DNA of 64,000 bases from Acholeplasmataceae bacterium UBA6150 (GTDB lineage Bacteria; Bacillota_I; Bacilli_A; Acholeplasmatales; UBA5453): contig DIUU01000003.1 of the NCBI GenBank assembly GCA_002423145.1, forward strand, positions 1 through 64,000, written 5' to 3'. Below, one piece after another: positions 17,523-27,641 of this stretch; positions within the stretch are counted from its first letter, which is position 1, and each line of letters opens with the position of its first letter. Position numbers and translations under genes: made by a program. The notes beneath the pieces are model-generated. The model was not told where the DNA came from. It ran no database searches and saw only the letters and a list, made by a program, of their open reading frames with translations.

Positions 17523-20500
17523 ATGAGATTACGTAGGAAACTAAGTGAAAAACAGATTTTGATGGTTTATAAGTTTTATAAAACGACACAACGCTTTTTC
17601 GTTATCCTAGCTTTAACTGGTATTTTATTTAGTCTACTTCCAAACCAAAAGTTTTATGCAGCTGAAGAAATAGAGACTAAACCTGAAACGGTTGAAAAAG
17701 ACTACTATCAAAGTAGCGATGTTGACATATCCTTAGTACCTATTGTTGAAGAAGATGTATCTAAACGAACAGCCAATGAAAAGCACTTCAGGAAATTGGA
17801 TGGCACCTATGAAGTCGCTTTATACGATAATGAAGTTCATTACTATGAAAATGGGACATGGCACGATATTGATAATCGTTTCATTGATGATGGTAATAAG
17901 CTTGAGAATAAACAAAACGCCTTTAAAACACTCTTTCCTAAGAATTTAAGTGAAAATAAGTCGATTCAAATCAAGACCAAGGATTATTCGATTGATTGGC
18001 GTGTTATTGATATCGATAAAACAAGTGCTGAATATGTAACGAACAATCAAAAACAAAATGTCAAGAATGAACTTAACTCGATTGATCAATCCGTGTTCTA
18101 TTCAAATATTAGACCTAATGTAGATTTAGAATACATCCTACAAGGGTCTGATGTCAAAGAGTACATTATACTCAATGATTTTATCGATAACTTCAGTATA
18201 TCATTTGAGTATTCACTGAAGAACTTGAAACTTGTTAAACTGAGTGATGGTATATTTTTTGTTAATCTTAATGGTGAAAAAGTCTTTGAATTAGAAGACT
18301 TGTTTATGTTTGATTCTAACAATGAAGTGTCGAATGATGTTGAAATAGAGATTATCGAAACGAAGAAAGATACATACTTAGTAACAGTACTACCAAATTT
18401 GGATTGGTTGAGTAGTGCTGCTTATCCTGTAAAGATTGATCCAACGTTAAAGAGTAATATGACAGAAATGTATTATTATGATACATATGTTTCTGAAGTT
18501 CATCCATATACAAGTTATGGTAATACAAATTACATGTACATAAGTAACATTGCTTCAACAGAAAGATATAAAGGTTTAATCAGCTTCCGAATTCCAGTGG
18601 CGGTAAGAACACAGGTCATTACTTATGCTAATATATCATTTGTTCCCTACCAAGTTACAGCAAATGCACAATTGAATATCTATAAGAATACAACAAGTTT
18701 TAGCAGTAATGTCACTTGGAATAGTTGGCACTCAAGTCAAACATATGATTTATCCGTAGTAGACTATCATATAATTAATCCCAATAGTCCTTTTGTATTT
18801 GACATAACCGAATCAGTTAAAGAATGGCAAGCACAAGGGATTTATACAGTACCAGGTTTTACTATTAGTCATGATGATGACTTTGGATCACTAAATGTAG
18901 TATATCAAATGGATATTTCAGATTACACTAAGAAACCTGTTATAAAAATCGGTTATGAAGATCCGTCTGGATTAAAAGACTATTGGACATATACCTCTCA
19001 GGATTTAGGCATGGCGGGCACAGGTTATATAAGTGATTATACAGGTAATCTAACTTTTGTTAGAGATGAGTATAAACTAGATAACGAAATCATGCCTTTG
19101 ACCCTATCCTTTTTACATAATAGTTATAACAGAACTTCTGACATTGGGTATGGAAAAGGTTGGAGAACAAATTATTCATTAGAAATCAAATATGATTCAA
19201 TTAGTTCCAATTATTATATGATTAAATCAGATGGTAGCAAACTTTTCTTTATGAATCTTGACTGTATAGCGGATGATAATCAGATAATCACTTGTGACTA
19301 TCTATCTGAAGACGGGTCTAGAATGAGATTAAGTGTAGTGATAAATAATTTAACAATCGAATCCATGATTGTTAAAACTAAAAATGATATAGAATATGAG
19401 TTCAACTCTTCAGGTAGATTAACAACGATACGTAATTTAAAAACGAATCATAAACTATGGATTTATTATATGGATTCAACTTCATTAAGAATTAGTTATA
19501 TTAAGGACAGTGCTGATAATCGAGTTGTTTTTTCATATGTGTCGAATAGTATGTCACAAACACTGCTCAAATTGAAACAAGATAATAATACATATTATGA
19601 GGTTGAGAGAAGAGATTATGTGTATGATTCAGGGGGTAATTTAGACTATATTGATTACGATTATCGATACGGTAATGAACAAAATACCGCCTGGACAACA
19701 GACATAAATAACCGTATTCAGTATTACTTTGATGCAAATAACAGATTAATAAACGTCTATAATGAAAAAGACTTGTTTAAAGTTGATTATTCATATGACA
19801 TTAAAAATAGAGTTAGTTATGTAGAAACAAAAGTTGACGATAAACTGATTGATCAAACTACAATTGCATACCAAAATTCAAGAACAATTTATACAGATCA
19901 TAATGATAAAAATGTATATTATTCATTTGATTTTTATGGACATACAGTAAACATTATGGATGATTTTGGTAATACAGCATATTATAGGTACAGTGGTTTG
20001 TTTAGTTTTGATGATACTCAAGGACCTTACATATATGGTTATGATTTAACAAATTTAACCCCAAACTATTATAATAATCATCGATTAATTGAAAGTTCGG
20101 ATGTCACAAAACAAATACATAATCCCATACAAAATCATGGTTTTGAACAGGGTTCTTACGGTTGGACACTTAATCAAGGAAATGGAACTATCGTTTTTAC
20201 TGATGATGTTTCTTTATTAGGTGAGAGCTCTTTAAAAATAACAAGACTAAGTACAAACATATATGCCAGTCAACAGATATATTTAACGCAAGGTGAATAT
20301 AAAATAGAGGGGTGGATTAAAAATAGCGGATCAGCACCTGGTGCATATATAGATATTGAAAATGCCATAAGTAAAGGGACAATAAATAAAATCTATCAAA
20401 AAAACGATTGGACTAAATATGAATTAACATTTCATATCATTTATCCAGTGACCATTACTGTTAAACTAATTAATGAAAGTAATAGTTCTAGTGCATATTT

Positions 20501-23500
20501 TGATAATATTCAAATCAGCAAAGGTTTTGTTGATTCAAGATATAATGCGGTAAACAACAACTCATTCGAAACAGGATTATCGGGATGGGATTCAGTCGGA
20601 GTAAGTACAACAGTTTTAAATGAAACAGGACTATTAAAAGACATTTTAGGCAATCGAGCAATCACTATTGTAGGCGAGGGTCAAGTTAACAGTCAGGCGA
20701 CACAGTATATTAACCATATTGGAGGATTTAAATCCAAATCTATAATCGTTGGTGGATGGGCAAAGGCAGATGCTGTGCCAAATAAAGGCTACTTATTAAA
20801 TGGAAGTCTTCAATATGATGATCGATTCTTTGGCATAAAAGTTATTGTGGAAATGGACAATGAATCCAAAGATGGTCATGTATTCGAAACTTATTATTTT
20901 TCATTTAATTCTAATATCGAAGATTGGCAGTACCAATCCCATTCGATCAATATTAATGAAACTGTTTATAGTACAAGAATCTATATAATATATAATGGTG
21001 AAGGTACAGCATATTTTGATAATATTCATTTGTATCACGATGAAACAAGTACTAAATATATGTATGAGGAAAGTACGGGTAATTTATTAAGCGTTTCAAA
21101 ACCTGATGGTACGACTAAAAACTACAATTATGATTCTAATGGTGACCTAATATCAATCACAGAGAATGGTAAAACTATATTGATTGAGAGAAATGCCTCC
21201 ACACAAATATCACAAATCCAATCTGAGAATAATGTTCGAACTACATTCACTTATGATCCTGTTACTAGACAGCTAAAAGAAGTAACCGTGGGGAATAACT
21301 CTAGTTCTCAAGATAAGTGGTTTAAATCATCTACAACTTATACTTCAGATAATCAGTACATCAATACAATAAAAGATGAATTTGGAAATACGACAACTTG
21401 GAATGTGGATAAAAAGATTGGGACAATCTCAGAAATGATTGACGCGATTGGAAACATTCAATCATTTGAGTATGATGCATATGGTAATCTTATACGAGTA
21501 GTGATCGATAGTAGTACGTCAACTGACTTCTTAGAAGGCGAGTATCAATATGATTCAATCGGAAGATTATGGAAGATTGATAGAGAAGGCTACTCATACG
21601 AATTTATATATAACGATTTAAGTGAAATTACAGCTGTGAAAATTGCTGATGTGGTTGTGATGTCATATGAATATTGGCAAGATTCTGCAGGTATCTATCA
21701 TCCGGGTTTACTAACAAAACAGACATACGGAAATTTAGATTATGTTGAGTTTACGTATACAGACGAAAAACAAATTAAAACAATCAGTTTTAACGGTATT
21801 ATTAGGTATGAATATGTTTACGACTCGTTTGGTAATTTATCAATATTCAAAGACATTCATAATAATAACATTTATTTCTATTCATATGATTTATCCGGAA
21901 GATTAGAAAGTATTACTGATAAAAATGGCAATTTAATCCATTTTGACTATGATTTAAGTGGCAATAAACTAACATTTAACTATGAAATATCAGGTATATC
22001 AAGAGAAGTAAGTTATCATTATAACTCAACAACTGGTCAGTATGACTATACTCAATATTATGTTGGCACTACTGAAATAAATAAAGATTTCAACTATGAT
22101 ACAGATTCGTTAAAACGATTAAATAATATTGAACTATCGATTGGAAGTATTGTCTATAAGAAGATATTCGGTTATGACGATAGTAAAGTAGATTCATCTA
22201 TGGGTAACGCAACTAACCGTATTTATCAGATAACTTATCAAAAGGATAATGTAACTCAAAATATCCATAAATATTCTTATGATGCCAATCATAATATCAC
22301 CAAAATTGAGATAAAGTCGCAATCCGGATTTCTCATAGAACAATATGAATATACCTATGATGGATTTAATCAATTGATTAGAGAAGATATAAATATCGTG
22401 AATCAATTAGAAAAAACATTAGTCTACAGTTATAATTCACAAAACAATATCACTTCGATTAAAACCTATGATTATTACAATGTTAGCGGTACGCCATTAA
22501 GTGAAAAGAAGATGTACTACCAAAACACTTGGAAAGACCAGCTTACGAGAGTCGAGTACTATAATAACGGTACCTTAAGTTATTATCAAACCATGTTCTA
22601 TGACAATAGTGGAAATATCATCAATCTAATAGATTCAAGAAACACCTATTACAATAAATCGTACCAATGGGACGGGAGACAATTAACCAATTATGGATCG
22701 TATTGTAATTCATTAACATTTAAATACAACGATCAAGGTATTAGAACCCAAAAGATACAAAGTACATGTGGTGGTAATATCACAACTAATTATGTAATGA
22801 ATGGTGATCAAGTACTGGTTGAAACCAGAAGTAATGGGATTACAATCTATTACACCTATGATGTTGATGGTAGTTTACTAAGTATGAACTACAATGGTAC
22901 TGAATACTTTTATATTACCAATTTACAAGGTGATGTCATTGAATTGGTTGATATTAATGGTGTTTCTGTGGTAACTTATAAGTATGATGCATGGGGAAAT
23001 ATAGTCTATAAAACAGGTGGTACAATAGCAGATATTAACCCATATAGATATCGGGGATATCGATTTGATATCGAAACTGGTTTTTATTACTTACAATCAA
23101 GATATTATAATCCACAAATTGGCAGATTTATTAGTGCTGATGGTCAAGTAAATGATGGTATTCTTGGTGAAAATATGTACGCATACACTGAGAACAATCC
23201 AGTAATGCAGATTGATTCATTAGGAAATGATGGAACTCTACTGTTTCCCAATTTGATTTCAGCAACTGTCTTCATTGTTACAGTATTAGTTATTATATAT
23301 TACACATACAAAATTATAGATACAATTGCAAGGATAGTTGAGGAGTATAATCATAATGCCCCTAAAGAATATACTGTTTATACACTAATCGATGATAGTG
23401 GGACTATCAAATATGTTGGTAGGGTAAAAACAGTTAATTATATGAATAGAATGGAACAACATTTCAAATCGAAAGGATTAAGACCTGGTAAGAAATTTGA

Positions 23501-23711
23501 TCATTTAAACTATTGGGAATGTAGAGGACTCGAACAAATACTAATGGGTTCAATATCTACATCAGTATTTGACATCAAAACTAATCCGAACGGTAATAAA
23601 ATTAACGGCATCGGATTAAGAAATCCTTTCAAGGATTATTACTTAGAAGCAGGATATCGATATATTAGAAACAATATAGAAAATGAAATATGGAATTTGA
23701 TTAATCCATAG
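17523..23711 (+). CDS. Complete RHS/WapA-like polymorphic toxin with C-terminal GIY-YIG nuclease
   Basis: This protein is 2062 aa from ATG 17523, which has AAGGGAG upstream; an ATG 15 bases earlier contains that site. Domains in order are: a signal peptide (about 1-48, ending FYAA), a WapA-like N-terminus with DNRLRE-type domain (to about 480), two jelly-roll CBM-like repeats (NHGFEQGSYGW and NNSFETGLSGW, about 870-1170), many YD/RHS repeats (1170-1870), the associated core ending NNPV, and one membrane helix (about 1905-1930). The final 115 residues are a GIY-YIG nuclease: TVYTLID, KYVGR, a conserved Arg and His, and Glu in GLEQIL. The tail should cut nucleic acid in a recipient cell. The gene after it, 12 bases on, is the likely immunity gene. 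Confidence 0.92.
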   Translation: MRLRRKLSEKQILMVYKFYKTTQRFFVILALTGILFSLLPNQKFYAAEEIETKPETVEKDYYQSSDVDISLVPIVEEDVSKRTANEKHFRKLDGTYEVALYDNEVHYYENGTWHDIDNRFIDDGNKLENKQNAFKTLFPKNLSENKSIQIKTKDYSIDWRVIDIDKTSAEYVTNNQKQNVKNELNSIDQSVFYSNIRPNVDLEYILQGSDVKEYIILNDFIDNFSISFEYSLKNLKLVKLSDGIFFVNLNGEKVFELEDLFMFDSNNEVSNDVEIEIIETKKDTYLVTVLPNLDWLSSAAYPVKIDPTLKSNMTEMYYYDTYVSEVHPYTSYGNTNYMYISNIASTERYKGLISFRIPVAVRTQVITYANISFVPYQVTANAQLNIYKNTTSFSSNVTWNSWHSSQTYDLSVVDYHIINPNSPFVFDITESVKEWQAQGIYTVPGFTISHDDDFGSLNVVYQMDISDYTKKPVIKIGYEDPSGLKDYWTYTSQDLGMAGTGYISDYTGNLTFVRDEYKLDNEIMPLTLSFLHNSYNRTSDIGYGKGWRTNYSLEIKYDSISSNYYMIKSDGSKLFFMNLDCIADDNQIITCDYLSEDGSRMRLSVVINNLTIESMIVKTKNDIEYEFNSSGRLTTIRNLKTNHKLWIYYMDSTSLRISYIKDSADNRVVFSYVSNSMSQTLLKLKQDNNTYYEVERRDYVYDSGGNLDYIDYDYRYGNEQNTAWTTDINNRIQYYFDANNRLINVYNEKDLFKVDYSYDIKNRVSYVETKVDDKLIDQTTIAYQNSRTIYTDHNDKNVYYSFDFYGHTVNIMDDFGNTAYYRYSGLFSFDDTQGPYIYGYDLTNLTPNYYNNHRLIESSDVTKQIHNPIQNHGFEQGSYGWTLNQGNGTIVFTDDVSLLGESSLKITRLSTNIYASQQIYLTQGEYKIEGWIKNSGSAPGAYIDIENAISKGTINKIYQKNDWTKYELTFHIIYPVTITVKLINESNSSSAYFDNIQISKGFVDSRYNAVNNNSFETGLSGWDSVGVSTTVLNETGLLKDILGNRAITIVGEGQVNSQATQYINHIGGFKSKSIIVGGWAKADAVPNKGYLLNGSLQYDDRFFGIKVIVEMDNESKDGHVFETYYFSFNSNIEDWQYQSHSININETVYSTRIYIIYNGEGTAYFDNIHLYHDETSTKYMYEESTGNLLSVSKPDGTTKNYNYDSNGDLISITENGKTILIERNASTQISQIQSENNVRTTFTYDPVTRQLKEVTVGNNSSSQDKWFKSSTTYTSDNQYINTIKDEFGNTTTWNVDKKIGTISEMIDAIGNIQSFEYDAYGNLIRVVIDSSTSTDFLEGEYQYDSIGRLWKIDREGYSYEFIYNDLSEITAVKIADVVVMSYEYWQDSAGIYHPGLLTKQTYGNLDYVEFTYTDEKQIKTISFNGIIRYEYVYDSFGNLSIFKDIHNNNIYFYSYDLSGRLESITDKNGNLIHFDYDLSGNKLTFNYEISGISREVSYHYNSTTGQYDYTQYYVGTTEINKDFNYDTDSLKRLNNIELSIGSIVYKKIFGYDDSKVDSSMGNATNRIYQITYQKDNVTQNIHKYSYDANHNITKIEIKSQSGFLIEQYEYTYDGFNQLIREDINIVNQLEKTLVYSYNSQNNITSIKTYDYYNVSGTPLSEKKMYYQNTWKDQLTRVEYYNNGTLSYYQTMFYDNSGNIINLIDSRNTYYNKSYQWDGRQLTNYGSYCNSLTFKYNDQGIRTQKIQSTCGGNITTNYVMNGDQVLVETRSNGITIYYTYDVDGSLLSMNYNGTEYFYITNLQGDVIELVDINGVSVVTYKYDAWGNIVYKTGGTIADINPYRYRGYRFDIETGFYYLQSRYYNPQIGRFISADGQVNDGILGENMYAYTENNPVMQIDSLGNDGTLLFPNLISATVFIVTVLVIIYYTYKIIDTIARIVEEYNHNAPKEYTVYTLIDDSGTIKYVGRVKTVNYMNRMEQHFKSKGLRPGKKFDHLNYWECRGLEQILMGSISTSVFDIKTNPNGNKINGIGLRNPFKDYYLEAGYRYIRNNIENEIWNLINP

Positions 23712-23723
23712 AAAGAGGATCAT

Positions 23724-24548
23724 ATGGGAGCTTGGGGTACAGGATTATATTCAGATGATGTTGCACAAGATATCAAAAGTGAATATATCGATTTATTAAA
23801 ACAAGGTAAGTCAAACGAAGAAACAACTAGACTACTCATTCAGTCTAACAAAGATTTGATTGAAGACGAAGCAGATGGTCCAGTATTTTGGTTTGTTTTA
23901 GCAGAAATTCAATGGTGTTATGGGAGACTTTTACCAAGTGTATTAGAACAAGCACTTAAACATATAGAACTTAAAACAGATCTAAAAAAATGGGAAAATG
24001 CAACCCCCAAGGATTACAAACAACGAGAAAAAGTATTGTCTGATCTAGAGGCTAAACTCAAATCTCCTATGCCTGTAGAAAAGAAGGTATCTCAATATCG
24101 ATACTTTAAATGTACTTGGAAGATTGGAGATGTGTATGCCTATCGATTAGATAGTGATTATGCAAAAGAACACTCTTTTGAGGGGCGTTATTTAATGATT
24201 CAAAAAATAGATGAGTATCGTTATGAAAAGGGGGATGGTTTTGATTTATGGCCAGTTGTGTATACTAAGATTACCGAGGGAATCGATATACCTAAAACAG
24301 AAGCTGATTTTCATTCATGTGACTTTGTTCGATATTTATTAAGTGATAAAATAAGACTTTATCAATATAGGACTGCTAATGACACTAGTTCACCCAATAT
24401 TCAAAAGAAACTGATATACATTGGTAATTATAAAATCATTCAGCCTAGTGATGATATCCAACATAAAAATTATGGTTTTCCTATAGACATCATGAGTGTA
24501 AATCACTATGAAAGAATTAAAATTAATGAGTTCATAAAGAATAAGTAA
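23724..24548 (+). CDS. DUF4259-like protein, probable immunity to the GIY-YIG tail
   Basis: This 274-aa protein begins MGAWGTGLYSDDVAQDIKSEY, the signature start of DUF4259-type proteins, followed by an acidic helical region (KDLIEDEADGPVFWFVLAEIQW). The C-terminal part (about 120-274) is a separate alpha/beta region with RYFKCTWKIGDVYAYRL. It has no signal peptide, so it should be cytoplasmic. Its stop is followed by AT-rich DNA with a hairpin. An immunity role is inferred from its place directly behind the toxin tail; GAGGAT precedes the start. Confidence 0.75.
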   Translation: MGAWGTGLYSDDVAQDIKSEYIDLLKQGKSNEETTRLLIQSNKDLIEDEADGPVFWFVLAEIQWCYGRLLPSVLEQALKHIELKTDLKKWENATPKDYKQREKVLSDLEAKLKSPMPVEKKVSQYRYFKCTWKIGDVYAYRLDSDYAKEHSFEGRYLMIQKIDEYRYEKGDGFDLWPVVYTKITEGIDIPKTEADFHSCDFVRYLLSDKIRLYQYRTANDTSSPNIQKKLIYIGNYKIIQPSDDIQHKNYGFPIDIMSVNHYERIKINEFIKNK

Positions 24549-24711
24549 ATTCAATCAATTTTGTTCAGTATAATATGTCTATATTGTTGTTAATATAGAA
24601 AAGCAAGTAAGCGATTTAGAAGCTATTCTAAATCTATGCAATAAATAGATAAATGTAATTTTTATTTATTAAAATGAGTTTTTTTAAATCTCTAATCCTT
24701 ATAACAGTATA

Positions 24712-24738
24712 AAAACGGCTTATATAAGCCGTTTTATT
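24712..24738. terminator. Hairpin after the RHS/DUF4259 unit
   Basis: AAAACGGCTTA (24712-24722) and TAAGCCGTTTT (24725-24735) make an 11-bp stem with an AT loop. The flanking A and T runs suit termination in either direction. Confidence 0.7.
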
Positions 24739-24894
24739 CGTCTTGGTGGAGATGAGGGGCTCTCTAAATAGGTATGAGTTAAATGTTTTTAAGTGTTTTA
24801 ATGGGGGTTTATAGTTGTTTTTAGTGAGTTTTTGTTGATTTATGTATTTTTGAGTGAGTTTATTGTAGATTTTTTAAGTCAAAAATAAGTCAGT
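24739..24894. other. AT-rich spacer with no gene seen
   Basis: Between the hairpin and the duplicated RHS promoter region I see no open frame of note, only T- and G-rich simple sequence (repeated GTTTTTAGTG-like words). It may be degenerate coding DNA. Confidence 0.5.
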
Positions 24895-25030
24895 GTTTTT
24901 CATTTATTTACGAATATATTGTCACTTTTTTTGATATTTACTGATAAAACATTATATCTAGTTAATTTTTACACAAATACATCTATTATTAAAAGTTTAG
25001 ATATGATAGGATTAAAAATAGATTATGTGT
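24895..25030 (+). repeat. RHS upstream (promoter) region, copy 2
   Basis: This is a near-identical second copy of 17344-17480, but here it leads straight into an RHS gene fragment. It shows that another RHS gene with the same promoter once stood here. Confidence 0.85.
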
Positions 25031-25215
25031 GTAGTGGACTGGTACGTTGATTAAAAATGATTTCAACTATGATACAGATTCGTTAAAACGATTAAATAAT
25101 ATTGAACTATCGATTGGGGGTATTGTCTTTAGAAAGATATTCGGTTATGATGATGGTAATGTAAATTCATCCATGGGTAACTTAACAAACCGTATTTATC
25201 AAATCACTTAATCCA
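25031..25215 (+). pseudogene. Deletion remnant of a second RHS gene
   Basis: Bases from about 25053 match 22090-22244 of the complete RHS gene (NDFNYDTDSLKRLNNIELSI, then KIFGYDD, then NLTNRIYQIT) with a few differences, and the frame then hits TAA at 25210-25212. The fragment is joined directly to a copy of the RHS promoter region, so roughly 4.6 kb (signal peptide to mid-repeats) and the whole 3' end have been lost. It is not expected to yield a functional protein but offers homology for gene conversion. Confidence 0.85.
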
Positions 25216-25271
25216 AATAAGCATCTTGATTTTTTCGGCTAAAAAACTAATGTAAATCCTGTTTGATTAAG

Positions 25272-25312
25272 ACACGCATAATTGTCATTCTTGGCGCAAT
25301 TATGCGTGTTTT
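25272..25312. terminator. Hairpin upstream of mgtE
   Basis: A perfect 13-bp stem, ACACGCATAATTG (25272-25284) with CAATTATGCGTGT (25297-25309), is followed by TTTTG. It probably separates the RHS region from the mgtE operon. Confidence 0.8.
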
Positions 25313-25341
25313 GAGTTATACTATAGAGGGAGGACATAACT

Positions 25342-26670
25342 ATGTTAGATTTTAAAACACTATCGATTGACGAACAAAAATTATATTTAGAAACACTTCA
25401 TGGTTATGATCTGAAAGAACTCTATGAATCGTTAGATGAATCTGCCCAAGAAACCTTGTTTGATTTATTGGATGACACGCAAAAAGCAGATTTGTTATCG
25501 TATTTGGACGTAGATGACGCTGTATCGATTGTTGAGAACTTAGACGCTGAAGAAACGGCTGACATCTTAAATGAGATGGATCCCGATGACGCGATGGACA
25601 TCATCAATGAACTTGAAGAAGAACAAACTCAAGAATTCATTGATCGACTCGAACCAGAACTAAAAGAAGACATCATCTCCCTAAGAGCTTACGAAGAATA
25701 CGAAACGGGTTCGATTATGAACACCGATTTTATTACATTAACTACCGATTTGGATGTCAAAGAAGCGATGAAAAAACTGATTGCGGAAGCACCAGAGGTC
25801 GAAACCATTTCAAAGCTATTCGTCGTTGATAAGCATGACACCTTTCTAGGCATTGTGCCTTTGAAAAAACTCATTAAAGCGAAATCGCCTTGTGATATTG
25901 AATCCCTTTATGAACCCTCATTATTCGCAATCGATACAGACGATAAAGAACAGACGGCGACACTTATGCAAGAAAATGCATTGAACATATTGCCTGTACT
26001 CGATGAAAATCACATCATCAAAGGCATCGTTACCGTCGATGACGCGATTGATACCTATGAAGATGAAATGATTGAAGACTTCCAAAAGATGACTGCATTG
26101 AGAGAAGACAACACCGATAGCACCTTTTATAGTGCATTACAACGCTTGCCATGGCTAGTAGCATTACTATTACTTGCATTACCCATCGCAAACCTTGCTA
26201 TGCAATTTGAAAGTGTGTTGCGTGATTATACCATCATCATTATTTTACAACCGTTGATTTTATCCATGATTGGGAATGCGGGTACTCAAACCCTCACCTT
26301 TAGTTTGATTATGATTGCAGACAAAGAACCTTCTAATGTGGTTAGAAGAAACATATTCTATGAAGTATCGTCCGCTGCGTTATCGGGCATATTGTTATCG
26401 ATTATTTCATTCATTGTAACCATTCTATTTATTATATTAAACCCAAGCTTATCTGAAGACCCAATCCTATTCGCAACCATCGTAGGGATGAGCGTATTGT
26501 TGTCACTCATCATTGGGACCTTCTTTTCAGCCATCATTCCGGTGATGATCCATAAAACAGGCTTAGACCCAGCCAGTGCATCGGGGCCTTTATTGACCAC
26601 AGTGATTGATATTACCACCATTTTAATTTATTACGGTATCGCCACTATCATGATTGGGGTGTTATTATGA
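25342..26670 (+). CDS. mgtE: Magnesium transporter MgtE, full length
   Basis: This 442-aa Mg2+ channel/transporter has the acidic MgtE N domain (about 1-125, with repeated DDxxD/E-rich helices), two CBS domains (about 130-250) that sense Mg2+, a connecting helix, and five membrane helices (about 270-442). Membrane signatures are GNAGTQT and ASGPLLTTVIDI, whose Asp lines the pore. GGGAGG lies before the start. It overlaps the next gene, a second MgtE-like protein, by ATGA, so both are made together. I see no M-box riboswitch in the short leader. Confidence 0.94.
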   Translation: MLDFKTLSIDEQKLYLETLHGYDLKELYESLDESAQETLFDLLDDTQKADLLSYLDVDDAVSIVENLDAEETADILNEMDPDDAMDIINELEEEQTQEFIDRLEPELKEDIISLRAYEEYETGSIMNTDFITLTTDLDVKEAMKKLIAEAPEVETISKLFVVDKHDTFLGIVPLKKLIKAKSPCDIESLYEPSLFAIDTDDKEQTATLMQENALNILPVLDENHIIKGIVTVDDAIDTYEDEMIEDFQKMTALREDNTDSTFYSALQRLPWLVALLLLALPIANLAMQFESVLRDYTIIIILQPLILSMIGNAGTQTLTFSLIMIADKEPSNVVRRNIFYEVSSAALSGILLSIISFIVTILFIILNPSLSEDPILFATIVGMSVLLSLIIGTFFSAIIPVMIHKTGLDPASASGPLLTTVIDITTILIYYGIATIMIGVLL

Positions 26671-27626
26671 AACTAAGAGAAGTCATGAATACCCACATCT
26701 TAACCTTAAGTCCAACCATGGACGTTAAGGATGCGATGAAGAGTGTGGTTAAACGATCCAATGACGACACCTTAATCGATATTTTATATGTCGTTGAAAA
26801 CAACATCCTCCTGGGTGCGGTGGATTTAAAGGATTTAATCATCGCGAGAAGCCCCATCTTGGTTGAAAATATCATGCGTAAGAACTATCATTTTGTCTTT
26901 GAGGATGAACCCATTTTCAAGGCCATCGATACCGTTCAAAAGTATGACCGTCATATGATTCCGATTCTAACAAAAAACAAAGAATTATTAGGCGTTCTCA
27001 CCGCAGAAGTGGCATTGGATTTACTCGCCGATGAAACCTTAGAAGACTATCATAAACTGGCTTCTTTGAATGAGTATGATGTCCATTCTAAACCACTGGT
27101 ACGGAGTAAGAAACGACTCCCTTGGTTATTGTTGTTATTGGCATTATCTTTGATTACAGCATCGGTATTGTCGTTTTTTGAAGCGACCTTACAAACCGTC
27201 ATTATTTTGGTATTATTTCAACCGATGATATTAGATTCCGCTGGGAATATATCAACACAGTCATTAGCGAAGGGGATTCTGGTTATCAATGAAAACCCAG
27301 ATGCCGATATGAAATCATTTTTGATTAAAGAAATCGGCATCGGTATGATGAACAGTGGATTCCTAGCCCTGGTAGGATTTACCTTCAGCTTTATATTCTT
27401 ATGGGTATTCCAAAACCAAAATGCCGATGTAATGATCAGTTTTACTGTGGGTATATCATTGTTTGTGGCATTGCTCATTGGGGCAGCCACAGGGGCATTT
27501 ATACCGATGATTTTAAGAAAAATGAAGATTGACCCATCGGTTGCTTCTGGACCGTTTATGACCACTTTAAATGACGTTTTATCCTTAACCATCTATTTCA
27601 CTTTAGCAACCCTCATACTACTATAA
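26667..27626 (+). CDS. MgtE-like transporter lacking the N domain
   Basis: This 319-aa paralogue begins directly with a CBS pair (about 1-125; MNTHILTLSPTMDVKDAM and MRKNYHFVFEDEPIFKA) and goes on to five membrane helices (about 150-319). GNISTQS replaces GNAGTQT, but the pore-region pattern ASGPFMTTLNDV keeps the Asp. MgtE works as a dimer, so an overlapping pair with one shortened partner suggests a heterodimer or a separately gated transporter. The family is certain; pairing is inferred. Confidence 0.88.
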   Translation: MKLREVMNTHILTLSPTMDVKDAMKSVVKRSNDDTLIDILYVVENNILLGAVDLKDLIIARSPILVENIMRKNYHFVFEDEPIFKAIDTVQKYDRHMIPILTKNKELLGVLTAEVALDLLADETLEDYHKLASLNEYDVHSKPLVRSKKRLPWLLLLLALSLITASVLSFFEATLQTVIILVLFQPMILDSAGNISTQSLAKGILVINENPDADMKSFLIKEIGIGMMNSGFLALVGFTFSFIFLWVFQNQNADVMISFTVGISLFVALLIGAATGAFIPMILRKMKIDPSVASGPFMTTLNDVLSLTIYFTLATLILL

Positions 27627-27641
27627 AAGGAGCAATAACAC

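Noticed and set aside
22194..22406. Minus-strand ORF of 70 aa inside the RHS gene
   Set aside because: It is a shadow of the RHS repeats with no ribosome-binding site.
25215..25341. M-box (magnesium) riboswitch before mgtE
   Set aside because: Only a simple hairpin and a short leader are present.
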